This document shows positions 1 to 7,999 of a stretch of DNA of 22,917 nt, in pieces (positions within the stretch are counted from its first letter, which is position 1; each line of letters opens with the position of its first letter). The stretch spans positions 1-22,917 of the forward strand of contig NZ_JYJG01000262.1 in the NCBI RefSeq assembly GCF_000955955.1. The letters run 5' to 3'. The DNA is from Lentzea aerocolonigenes (GTDB taxonomy: Bacteria; Actinomycetota; Actinomycetes; Mycobacteriales; Pseudonocardiaceae). Position numbers and translations under genes: made by a program. Under the pieces are notes generated by a model. That model ran no database searches, was not told where the DNA came from, and was given only the letters and a program-made list of their open reading frames with translations.

Positions 1-409
1 CATCGTTCACGCCCGAGACTCCGGCGAGGTCGCGCAGGGCCAGGCCTACCGCGGTTTGCAGAGCCTCGGCGGCGGACAGGCCGCTGCCCTGCGGCAGGTC
101 GACGCTGCACATCAGCGTGGCACCGCCTGTTGCTTCGATGCCCGCTGCCCAGGCTGGAACGTCGTCGGACGGCAGCAGAGCGCGTTCGGTCGGCCGGTTC
201 ACCGACACGAGTTCGAGCTTGCCGTCGTCGCGCTTGTCCCCCGCCACGATCGCACCCCACTTGGCGTGCACCTTCACCGCGCCGCCAAGGAGATTCAGCA
301 CGCCTGGCGCGTACCAAACACCCGACGCGGGCCTGCCGAACGTTCGCCGGAACGCGTGCGGCACCAGCCTGAGCTCCGGCGCGATCTCAGGCCGATCCGC
401 GATGTCCAT
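1..409 (-). CDS. Galactokinase-like GHMP kinase, N-terminal part (3' end outside window)
   Basis: Translating the minus strand from ATG 409 gives 136 codons with no stop before the window edge. Two GHMP-kinase signatures are visible: APGVLNLLGG (residues 34-43), matching the galactokinase N-terminal motif, and DLPQGSGLSAAEAL (104-117), matching the ATP-binding glycine loop. The family phosphorylates galactose or other small metabolites at C1 or a side hydroxyl. The canonical galactose-contact motif (E-H-x-D after NLIG) is replaced by GGAVKVH, and the usual serine run in the loop reads SAAEA. A changed substrate, or loss of activity, is therefore possible. The ATG overlaps the TGA of the upstream methyltransferase by one base, so it is very likely the last visible member of the lipid operon. 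It may supply an activated sugar for the glycosyltransferase three genes up; that is inference. Confidence 0.75.
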   Translation of the reverse strand, partial: MDIADRPEIAPELRLVPHAFRRTFGRPASGVWYAPGVLNLLGGAVKVHAKWGAIVAGDKRDDGKLELVSVNRPTERALLPSDDVPAWAAGIEATGGATLMCSVDLPQGSGLSAAEALQTAVGLALRDLAGVSGVND

Positions 410-2154
410 CATGCTTGCTGTGCCGTTTTCCGCGCCAGCAGCCGGTAGGCGTTGCCGTTGCCGGTGCGGGCAGCGAGGAACCGGTTCACCGTCTGGTCCA
501 GCGCCATCGCGACGAAGAACGCCGGAATCCCCAGCGACCACACCAGGAAGCTGCGAGTACGGCGCAGCCGCACCCGTTCCGGACGCCACGGCGCGGGCGT
601 GCGCGGCGCGATGTTGCCGAGGAACAGCAGCAACGCGAGGGTGAAGTCGTTGCACAGGTGGGCTTTTGCGCGTTCGGTGGCCACTGTGGTCAGTCCGCGG
701 TCGGCCAGCGCGTGCTCCAGGTTGCCGATCGGCATCATGTGCTGGTGCTGCGGCTGGAACCACGGCATCCAGTACTTGCCGAACAACCGCCCGAGCCGCC
801 ACTCCGGGTCCGGCAGCTCGATCAGCAGGTAACCGCCGTCGGGCAGCACGTCGGCGACGATGTCCAGCTCCTCCCACGGATCCCGCACGTGCTCCAGGTA
901 GTGGTGCATGCTGATCACGTCGTAACGACCCTTGAGCTCACCGGCGAACTCCTTGAAGCTGCCCCGGTATGCCTGCTCGATCCGGCCGAGCCGAGCCGCG
1001 TCCTCGATGGCCGCACCCTGGTCGAGCCCGTCGAACGTCGTCTGCGGCAGAACTTCCTTGGCTGCCAGGCAGAAGTGCGCGTGACCGGATCCGACGTCCA
1101 GCCACCGCTCCGGCTTCGTGAACGGCTCCACCAACCGCGCCCGGCCGTAGTAGGGATCGTTCTTTCCGGAGAACACCGCCTCGGCCGAGGTCTCACCGAG
1201 ACCGTCGTAGAAGTCACGGTAGTAGAAGCCGAGGCCTTCCTCAGAGAGTCGCGGGTTCTGCCACACATGTCCACATCGGACACACCGGTCCATCGTGAAC
1301 GTGCCCGGCTTGCGCTGCACCAGGTCCGTCGCCGTCACCCAGAGCCGCAGATCGGTGCTGCCGCACGACGGGCAGTTGTCGCGCCGGGTCTCGCGGAAGT
1401 CCTTGTGGCGGTTCGCCTCGTACCACGGCGCGGCCTGCTCGAGGCGCTCGGCCTGACGCTTGTCGGCCGTGGACTTCTTGCCACCAGAGGTCTTCACCCA
1501 CAGGTAGGGCGTGCGCAGGAACCGCGGCACCCACAGGTCACGCGGTCGCAGCGGCGTCCCGGCGAACACCAGCAGCGGGTGCGCCCAGTACGCGGCCAGC
1601 GCGACCAAACCCCACTGCCAGTTCGTGATCAGGGCGGCCACGACCGTCGCGTACCCGATGACCGAGCCCGCGATCCACAGGGACGGCCGCTTCCCGAACT
1701 GCTTGAGCGTCGCCTCGCGGTACCCGAGGTCGTACGGCCCGGCCTTCAGCCCCGGCGCCACCGCGATGTCGACCTGCACCCGCACGTTGTCCTTGACCCG
1801 GCGCACGTACGCGACGAACTCGGTCGGGTCGTCGGGGTTGATCTCCTCGACGAACTGCTCCCGCACCAGCACGGCCTGCGACGCGCTGATCCCGCGCGCC
1901 CACTTGTCGTCGCGGTACTTCGCCGGGTCGAACGCACCCAGCAAGTCCAGCGCCGCAACGGTCGGCAGGTCGCGCGGGATCAGGTCGACCACGTCCGCGC
2001 CGGTCTGCCACTGGTCGTCGGCATGGACACCGGTGGCGGTGAGAAGCGAGTGCTCGCCCGCGCCCTGAGCGAGCACTCGCAGCTTTGAGGCGCGGGAACG
2101 CAGGCGCAGGACGTCCAACAGGACGACCAGCACCACCAACACGCTGAGGATCAC
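409..2154 (-). CDS. Membrane-anchored zinc-ribbon class I SAM methyltransferase
   Basis: The protein has 581 aa. It has a hydrophobic N-terminal helix (residues about 1-17), a soluble stretch I cannot assign (about 20-150), a hydrophobic hairpin (about 155-200), and a zinc ribbon made of CPSCG near 260 and CVRCG near 290. A Rossmann methyltransferase core with motif I WLDVGSGHAHF (about 350-360) and a later MHHYLEHV acidic/His motif follows, then a C-terminal membrane segment (about 536-556). The ribbon-plus-core arrangement is common in SAM-dependent methyltransferases acting on sugars and polyketides; the membrane segments are unusual and suggest a lipid or membrane-bound acceptor. The start is GTG at 2154, whose GTGA overlaps the TGA of the glycosyltransferase by 4 nt. 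It probably methylates the glycolipid product; the acceptor is unknown. Confidence 0.85.
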   Translation of the reverse strand: MILSVLVVLVVLLDVLRLRSRASKLRVLAQGAGEHSLLTATGVHADDQWQTGADVVDLIPRDLPTVAALDLLGAFDPAKYRDDKWARGISASQAVLVREQFVEEINPDDPTEFVAYVRRVKDNVRVQVDIAVAPGLKAGPYDLGYREATLKQFGKRPSLWIAGSVIGYATVVAALITNWQWGLVALAAYWAHPLLVFAGTPLRPRDLWVPRFLRTPYLWVKTSGGKKSTADKRQAERLEQAAPWYEANRHKDFRETRRDNCPSCGSTDLRLWVTATDLVQRKPGTFTMDRCVRCGHVWQNPRLSEEGLGFYYRDFYDGLGETSAEAVFSGKNDPYYGRARLVEPFTKPERWLDVGSGHAHFCLAAKEVLPQTTFDGLDQGAAIEDAARLGRIEQAYRGSFKEFAGELKGRYDVISMHHYLEHVRDPWEELDIVADVLPDGGYLLIELPDPEWRLGRLFGKYWMPWFQPQHQHMMPIGNLEHALADRGLTTVATERAKAHLCNDFTLALLLFLGNIAPRTPAPWRPERVRLRRTRSFLVWSLGIPAFFVAMALDQTVNRFLAARTGNGNAYRLLARKTAQQA

Positions 2155-3305
2155 CCGGCCACCACCTTCTCCAGTCGGTCAGCAGCGGCTACGGCGCCGC
2201 CTGCCGCCAAGAACGACTCCCGCACCAGCTCGGCGGCGGCCGCGTACTCCGGCTCGTCCAGCACCGATTCCAGCGCACTGCGAATATCAGCGGCCCGCGC
2301 CCGCGAATAGGTCAGCCGAACGCCTGCCCCGGCTGCCACGACCTGCGCGGCGACGGTCGGCTGGTCGTCCCGGATCGGCGCCACGACCAGCGGCAACCCG
2401 TGCGCCAACGCCTCGCACACCGTGTTGTGGCCGCCGTGCGTCACGACCGCGTCGAGGTGCGGCATCAACGCGAGTTGGGGCACCGACGGGAGGATGAGGA
2501 CGTTGGCCGGGGCTGGGCGCGGCTCGGCGACCATGACCACGCGAACATCCAGGTCCGCCACCGCTTCAAGGGACTGGCTGAGAAAACGCTCGCCGGCCGG
2601 GCCGTTCAGGGTCCCCAAGGAGACGAGGACACACCGCCGCCGCGCACGCCCGCTCCCCACCGAGGCACCACCCACGAGCCAGTCCCACGGAAAATCCACT
2701 CGCTCAGTGCGATGCGCGAGGGCGGGCCCCACGAACGCCACTTCCTCGCCGAACTCCCCCGCCACCAACGCCTTCGAGCTGTAGACCAGCACCAACCGGT
2801 CCGAGAACCGGATGTCCCCACCCGCGAAGTCGTGCAACAGGTCCCGCACCCAGGCGTCGACCTTCGGCATCGTCCTCAGTGGATTGATCAGCTCAGCCGA
2901 CGTGCTGGCCGACGTCGCCCACGGCAGGTAGGCGTGCTGCGCCACCAACGGGCCGGCGAGTGCCTGCTGATCCGCGACGATCATGTCCGGCTCGAACGCC
3001 GTCACGGCCTGCGAGACACCCGGAACCATCGCGTGTCCCAGGGGAATCAGGAACTCTTCCCAGAAGAACTTGAGCACCGCCATCCCACGCAGCCCCAGCC
3101 ACCGTTCCCGTTTCGCGCGGATGTCGGCTTCCAGCTCGTCGTCGATCGCCGGGAAGATCACCGCGCCGGACGGCAACAACGGTGCCAGAGTGCGCGGATG
3201 TCCGACCCACGCCACGTCGTGCCCGCGCGCCAGCAGCTCGCCGCCCACGGACGCGGTCGGGTTGATGTGGCCGGTCAGCGGCGGCACCACGAACAGGAAC
3301 CTCAT
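2151..3305 (-). CDS. MGT/UGT-type glycosyltransferase (GT1 fold)
   Basis: The protein has 384 aa. The N-terminal acceptor domain starts with the classic VVPPLTGHINP loop (residues about 6-16). The C-terminal donor domain ends with a PSPG-like motif: THGGHNTVCEALAHG near 288, followed by PLVVAPIRDDQP, where the Asp-Gln pair normally contacts the sugar. This is the layout of macrolide, sterol and carotenoid glucosyltransferases using nucleotide-sugar donors. ATG 3305 was chosen because it overlaps the TGA of the hydrolase as ATGA and directly begins the first beta strand (MRFLFVVPP); an in-frame extension upstream would lie inside the hydrolase gene. In context it most likely glycosylates the lipid made by the upstream synthase, as in glycolipid pathways, but donor and acceptor cannot be read from sequence. 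Confidence 0.92.
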   Translation of the reverse strand: MRFLFVVPPLTGHINPTASVGGELLARGHDVAWVGHPRTLAPLLPSGAVIFPAIDDELEADIRAKRERWLGLRGMAVLKFFWEEFLIPLGHAMVPGVSQAVTAFEPDMIVADQQALAGPLVAQHAYLPWATSASTSAELINPLRTMPKVDAWVRDLLHDFAGGDIRFSDRLVLVYSSKALVAGEFGEEVAFVGPALAHRTERVDFPWDWLVGGASVGSGRARRRCVLVSLGTLNGPAGERFLSQSLEAVADLDVRVVMVAEPRPAPANVLILPSVPQLALMPHLDAVVTHGGHNTVCEALAHGLPLVVAPIRDDQPTVAAQVVAAGAGVRLTYSRARAADIRSALESVLDEPEYAAAAELVRESFLAAGGAVAAADRLEKVVAG

Positions 3306-4069
3306 GACGGCAACCAGTCCATCAGGACGTCGAGCAGCTCGGCCGTGGCTTCGCGCAACACCGTGTGGCCCAGCCCGGACACCACGTGCAGCCGGCAGGA
3401 CGGGATCCGCTCCCGCAGCTCCGCCGCCGCCCCGATCAGCTCGGACTCCGCGCCGAACACGCCGAGCACCGGGCACTGCACCTGCGTCAGGTCGAGCTTC
3501 GCACCCGAGCCGAGATCGTCGATCAGCGTCGTCCCGTTGAGCAACGCGTTGGCGTTCACGGCAAGCCGCGCGATCTTGCGCTGGCCGAGAGCCATCAGCT
3601 GGTCCTGCGTGCGGTCGAACTCCAGGCCCAGAGCGGCGACCGTCAGCGTGTTCGTGATGTCCTCGAACCACGCGTCGCCGACCACTCCCCCGCACGCCGA
3701 CTCGACGAGCACCACGCCGCCGACCCGTTCGGGAGCCTGAACGGCCGCGTGCATCGCGACCACTCCGCCGTAACTGTTGCCCAGCAGGTAAACCGGCTCC
3801 GTCACGCCGATCTCGTCCAGCACCGCGACCAGATCGAGCGCGCTTTCCTCTGGTGTGTAACCCGAAGGCGGCCGTTCGGACAAACCGTGGCCACGCAGGT
3901 CGAACAGCACGGTGCCGAATCCGGCCTTGGCCAGCGGCGCGGCGAGCGTGTAGTAGAAGCTGGACAGGTTGTCCATCACCAGGCCGTGGACGAACACCAC
4001 GGTCGGCGCGTCGGTGGGCCCGAGCCGCTGCACGTGGAATCGCAGCCCTCGGGCGTGAACGTCAGACAC
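3302..4069 (-). CDS. Alpha/beta hydrolase, candidate thioesterase
   Basis: The protein is 255 aa when started at GTG 4069. It has an alpha/beta hydrolase fold with oxyanion FVHG (residues 26-29), the RGHG loop (59-62), nucleophile elbow GNSYGG (Ser99) and a catalytic His in GLGHT (His235). The acid after the later strand is normally Asp (GxxD); here the segment reads GAESE, so Glu208 or Glu210 must serve, or the acid lies elsewhere. GTG 4069 overlaps the ACP stop by 8 nt and removes only ten residues from the longest frame, so translation is coupled to the ACP. No C-terminal thioesterase domain is present on either megasynthase, so this enzyme is the best candidate for releasing the acyl chain from the ACP. 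An ester or lactone hydrolase role is equally compatible with the sequence. Confidence 0.88.
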   Translation of the reverse strand: MSDVHARGLRFHVQRLGPTDAPTVVFVHGLVMDNLSSFYYTLAAPLAKAGFGTVLFDLRGHGLSERPPSGYTPEESALDLVAVLDEIGVTEPVYLLGNSYGGVVAMHAAVQAPERVGGVVLVESACGGVVGDAWFEDITNTLTVAALGLEFDRTQDQLMALGQRKIARLAVNANALLNGTTLIDDLGSGAKLDLTQVQCPVLGVFGAESELIGAAAELRERIPSCRLHVVSGLGHTVLREATAELLDVLMDWLPS

Positions 4070-4322
4070 GCGCCGTGATGTGGTCGACGAGACGGCCAAC
4101 GGACATCGCCATGATCTCGTCGATGTCCATGTCCGCCAGGAACGCCACGAGATCGACGCCGTAGTGGGCGTTGAGCTTGTCCGCCAACGCCACGAACTCG
4201 ATCGACTCCAGGCCCAGGTCGTCGCTGAACGTGGTGTCGCGGGTGATCTCCACGCCCAGCAGGAAGTCAGGCCCGACCACCTCGGTGATCATCTTCGCGA
4301 CCTGCTCCAGCACCTCGTCCAT
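4062..4322 (-). CDS. Free-standing acyl carrier protein
   Basis: An 86-aa acidic protein with the carrier-protein four-helix pattern and the phosphopantetheine site DDLGLESIEF (Ser40). Length and motif are typical of a discrete ACP. The motif (LGLES) differs from the LSIDSIKR motif of the two integrated ACPs, so it is not a simple copy of them. ATG 4322 overlaps the stop of the KS-AT-DH protein by a single base (TGATG), giving equal expression. It may carry a starter unit, hand the finished chain to the hydrolase or glycosyltransferase, or serve the second KS. Which of these applies cannot be decided from sequence. Confidence 0.93.
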   Translation of the reverse strand: MDEVLEQVAKMITEVVGPDFLLGVEITRDTTFSDDLGLESIEFVALADKLNAHYGVDLVAFLADMDIDEIMAMSVGRLVDHITARV

Positions 4323-7300
4323 CACTTCTCCGTTCGCACACGGGCGGCGGCTTTGCCCAGTTCTGAGACAACTTCGATCTGCGGCACGGCAAAGGCTCCG
4401 CGCACCCGAGCCGAGGAGTCGACGGTCAGTTCCGCCGGGTAGACCGGTCCGGCCCCGCGGTCCCACAACCACGCGCGCACGGCGTCCTTCACCGCGATCA
4501 CGCGCAGCAGCCAGTCCCGCTGGGCAGGCACGTCCAGCCCGCCGTAGTGCAGTCTTTCCGCGGAGTTCAGGTAGCGGCGCATGATCAGGTCTCTGGTCGC
4601 GCTGTCCGACCAGTTCTCGCTCACGCGAAGCCATTCGCCGTCCCCAGAAATGGACACAGTGGACAGCATCTCCGTGCCCGGCTTCAGCTTGACCTGCCAG
4701 ATCCGGTCGTCCGTGGTGAACCGGCGGGTCGTCCAACCCGTGATCCGGCACCACAACGAACCGTTCACGGTCAGCTCTGCGTCGGCGACCATCTCCTGGG
4801 CGGTCACCGAGCGGATCCAGGCCGTGCAGTGGACGTCGCCGGTGGGCACCGGGCCGTGGAACGAGACCTGTTCGATCCCGGTCGGCAGCACGGTCTGGTC
4901 GACGGTGAGGCTGACCTGCATCCAGTGACCGATCAGCTGCCCGGCGCTGTCCAGCAACGCTCCTGGCGCGGGCAACGGCGTCAGCACGCCCGCGATTCCG
5001 TTGTCCGCCAGGCAGTCGATCTTCGTCACGCCCGCGAACGCCGGTCCGTGGAACATCCAGTTGTCCGAGTAGAGCTCTTCGGCGCTGACCGGTGCCTCGC
5101 GGACGCCTTCCAGCTCTTTGCCGACGCGCTGGGCCTTGATCGGGGCCGTCAGCACGACGCCCTCGGCGTAGTCGCCGACCTTCACCACGACGCGTTCGGA
5201 GCCCTCGGCGCGGGCGGTGATCTTCACCGTGGTCGCGGGCAGCGCGGTGAGCCAGCGCTTCGCCTTGACCTCGGTGAACCCGTGCACGGTGCCGCCGGTG
5301 AGCCTGCGGGCCGCGTCCGCGAACACCTCCAGCAGACCGGTCGCGGGCACGATCGGGAAACCGTCCGCGAGGTCCGGCCAGCCCGGTGCCTGCGGGAACA
5401 CCGAGTGATCCACGAGCTCCGGCATGGTTCGGAGCGAGAACTCGCGGGTGAACCCTGCCTCGTTCGGCCTCAGCGCGCCGACGACCTCGCGCGCCACGGC
5501 GTTGGTGTGGGCCAGGAGCTTGTTGACCGCGGCCGACATCGGGCTGTCGTCGGCCACCAGCACCGGCTCGGAGCCGATGGCGTCCAGCTTGATCTTGGGG
5601 GTGCCGAGCCGCAGCTTGACCTTGTGGGCGGTGCCGCGCTTGAGTCCGAACGCCCACAGCGCTTCCGGGGCGATGTCGGCGTTCACCGCGAGGTGCGGGC
5701 GGTCGTTGAGGGTGTCGGAGACGAACCCCGGCAGGCTGCCGTGTCCGATTTGGACGAACGCGCGGAAGCCGGCTCCGTGCAGGCGTTCCAGCAGCGGCCG
5801 GAACTTCACCGGCTCGACCAGGTGGCGCAGCACCAGTTCACGGACCTCTTCCGCGGCCATGGGTTCGAGGGAGTTCGCGGACCACACCGGGATGTCCGAC
5901 GCGCGGACCGGCAGCTGGTCGAGCATCTCCTTGGCCTGACCGAGGTACGGGGCGAGCGCCGGGGTGTGGAAGCCGGTGCGGAACGGCATGAGCTGGGCCA
6001 TCACGCCGTTGGCCTTGAGGGTGTCCAGGACCGGTTCCAGCTTGTCGATCGGGCCGCAGATCACCGACTGGTGCGGGCAGTTGTCGTGACTGATCGTCAC
6101 ACCTTCGACGAGGTGTTTCGAGGCCGTGTCGGCGTCACAACCCAGTGCGGCGTAAGCGATGTCGACCACCGCGACCGCGCTGGGGCCGAGCGCGGAGACG
6201 AACTCGTCGATCGTCGGGTAGATGCCGCCGACGACCATCGCGGTCCACTCGCCCATGCTGTGCCCGGCGAGCGCTCCTGGCGTGATGCCGAGCGCCATCA
6301 GTTCGCGGGCTTCGCGGCGGCCGTCCTGCAGCAGCCCGACGGCGTGGTCGACGACCTCGCCGCTGAACTCACGCTCGAAGCCGGGGAACACGAACGCGAC
6401 CTGATCCGCGCTGGTCAGGAGCGGCTCGTGGCCGAACCAGATGTCGTGCCTGCCCGGCCACGCCTTGCCCTGGGCGATGACGCGCTGGGCGAGCTTGAGC
6501 TTGCGGTCGTCCGGATTGCCGATGGCCAGCCGGAACGCCCTGTCGGCGCTGGAGGTTCGGCGTTCCTCGAGCGCCTTGGCCAGCTCCTCGGCGGTGTCTG
6601 CGGCGAACGTCATGACCGGTTTGCGGGGCTTGGCGATCGTGTGGCCGTCGAGCACGGCATGGGCGTTGATGCCGCCGAACCCGAACGCGTTCACGACCGC
6701 GCGGTGCGGCCCGCTCCACTCGCGGGCTTCTTGCACCGGTGTGAACCTGGTGTTCTTGAGCGCTGTGTGGGGCTGCTCGACGTTGAGCGTGGGCGGCAAC
6801 GTGTTGTGGTGCAGGGCCAGCGCGGCCTTGATCAGCCCGGCCATGCCGGCGGCGGGCATGGCGTGGCCGATCATCGACTTCACCGTGCCGATGCCGATCT
6901 CGTCGCCATCGGCACCGAACGCGTTGATCATCGTGGCGAGTTCCGCGGCATCACCGGCAGGGGTGGCGGTGCCGTGGGCCTCGATCAGGCCGGGGCCTTG
7001 GCTCTTGGGGTCGAGTCCGGCGCTGTCCCAGGCCCGTCGCACGGCAAGGAGCTGGCCGTCGGGGTTCGGCGTCATCATGCTGGTCGCGCGGCCGTCGCTG
7101 GCCGTGCCGATGCCTCGGATCACCGCGTAGACGCGCTCGTCGCCGACGTCTTCGAGGCGCTTCAGCACGACCATGCCGACGCCCTCGGACAGCAACGTGC
7201 CGTCCGCGCCGGCGTCGAACGGCTTGATGCGCTCGGTCGGGCTCAACGCCCTGAGCTGGGTGAACACACTCCACAACGTCGGGTGGTGGCAGACGTGCAC

Positions 7301-7999
7301 CGCCCCGGCGAGCATGGCGTCCGCGCGGCCCTCCTGGAGCTCGCGGACGGCGTGCTCGACGGCGACCAGGCCGGACGCGCAGGCCGCGTCGACCGTGTAC
7401 GCCGTGCCCTTGAGGTCGAACCGGTTGGCGATGCGGGAAGCCGCGAGGTTCGGCACCAGGCCGATCGACGCTTCCGGCTGCTCCGGGCCGAGCCGGTCGC
7501 GAATCGCTTGGCGGACCGTGGAGAGCTCGGCGCCGGCCAGGTTCGGGAACAGGTCGCGGACGACCGAGATCACCTCGTCCGCGAGCCGCACCCGCTGGTC
7601 GAGGCGGGCGCAGCCGGGCGTGAGATAGCCGCCGCGGCCGACGATCACACCGATGCGGTCCCTGGACGGCAGCGCGGTTTCGCCGCCCGCGTCCGCGATG
7701 GCTTCCGCGGCCGTGGCGAGGGCGAGCAACTGGTCCGGCTCCGCACCGTCCACTGTGGACGGCATGATGCCGAACCTGGTCGGGTCGAACTCGGCCAGGT
7801 CGTCGACGAAACCGCCCTTGCGGCAGTAGAACCGGTCGCCGCTGGTGCTGTCCTGGTCGTAGTAGGTGGCCGGGTCCCAGCGGCCTGCCGGGATCTGCCC
7901 GATCGCGTCGACGCCGCTGACGATGTTGCGCCAGAACGTCGTCGCATCGGGGGCACCGGGGAAGACGGCGCCGATGCCGACGATCGCTATGCCTCCCAT
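4322..7999 (-). CDS. PUFA-synthase-like type I PKS subunit: KS-AT-DH with PPTase-like tail
   Basis: The protein is 1225 aa from ATG 7999. The KS (residues about 1-450) is complete: active Cys207 in DAACASGL, then EAHGTATP and KSMIGH for the two His. The AT (about 530-770) has Ser581 in GHSMGE, but the N-terminal FPGQG loop reads FPGFEREF. A double-hotdog dehydratase (about 850-1105) has catalytic His865 (DHSVF) and Asp1017 in LLDSAGQ. The last 100 residues resemble a Sfp-type phosphopantetheinyl transferase core (SAERLHY, then IAVKDAVRAWLW near 1165-1177) without an obvious magnesium-binding D-x-E. The start follows an AGGTGG ribosome site and overlaps the previous gene by 13 nt; a longer in-frame start at 8467 lies wholly inside that gene and lacks family similarity. 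The subunit probably condenses and dehydrates the growing chain together with the upstream protein. Confidence 0.93.
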   Translation of the reverse strand: MGGIAIVGIGAVFPGAPDATTFWRNIVSGVDAIGQIPAGRWDPATYYDQDSTSGDRFYCRKGGFVDDLAEFDPTRFGIMPSTVDGAEPDQLLALATAAEAIADAGGETALPSRDRIGVIVGRGGYLTPGCARLDQRVRLADEVISVVRDLFPNLAGAELSTVRQAIRDRLGPEQPEASIGLVPNLAASRIANRFDLKGTAYTVDAACASGLVAVEHAVRELQEGRADAMLAGAVHVCHHPTLWSVFTQLRALSPTERIKPFDAGADGTLLSEGVGMVVLKRLEDVGDERVYAVIRGIGTASDGRATSMMTPNPDGQLLAVRRAWDSAGLDPKSQGPGLIEAHGTATPAGDAAELATMINAFGADGDEIGIGTVKSMIGHAMPAAGMAGLIKAALALHHNTLPPTLNVEQPHTALKNTRFTPVQEAREWSGPHRAVVNAFGFGGINAHAVLDGHTIAKPRKPVMTFAADTAEELAKALEERRTSSADRAFRLAIGNPDDRKLKLAQRVIAQGKAWPGRHDIWFGHEPLLTSADQVAFVFPGFEREFSGEVVDHAVGLLQDGRREARELMALGITPGALAGHSMGEWTAMVVGGIYPTIDEFVSALGPSAVAVVDIAYAALGCDADTASKHLVEGVTISHDNCPHQSVICGPIDKLEPVLDTLKANGVMAQLMPFRTGFHTPALAPYLGQAKEMLDQLPVRASDIPVWSANSLEPMAAEEVRELVLRHLVEPVKFRPLLERLHGAGFRAFVQIGHGSLPGFVSDTLNDRPHLAVNADIAPEALWAFGLKRGTAHKVKLRLGTPKIKLDAIGSEPVLVADDSPMSAAVNKLLAHTNAVAREVVGALRPNEAGFTREFSLRTMPELVDHSVFPQAPGWPDLADGFPIVPATGLLEVFADAARRLTGGTVHGFTEVKAKRWLTALPATTVKITARAEGSERVVVKVGDYAEGVVLTAPIKAQRVGKELEGVREAPVSAEELYSDNWMFHGPAFAGVTKIDCLADNGIAGVLTPLPAPGALLDSAGQLIGHWMQVSLTVDQTVLPTGIEQVSFHGPVPTGDVHCTAWIRSVTAQEMVADAELTVNGSLWCRITGWTTRRFTTDDRIWQVKLKPGTEMLSTVSISGDGEWLRVSENWSDSATRDLIMRRYLNSAERLHYGGLDVPAQRDWLLRVIAVKDAVRAWLWDRGAGPVYPAELTVDSSARVRGAFAVPQIEVVSELGKAAARVRTEK

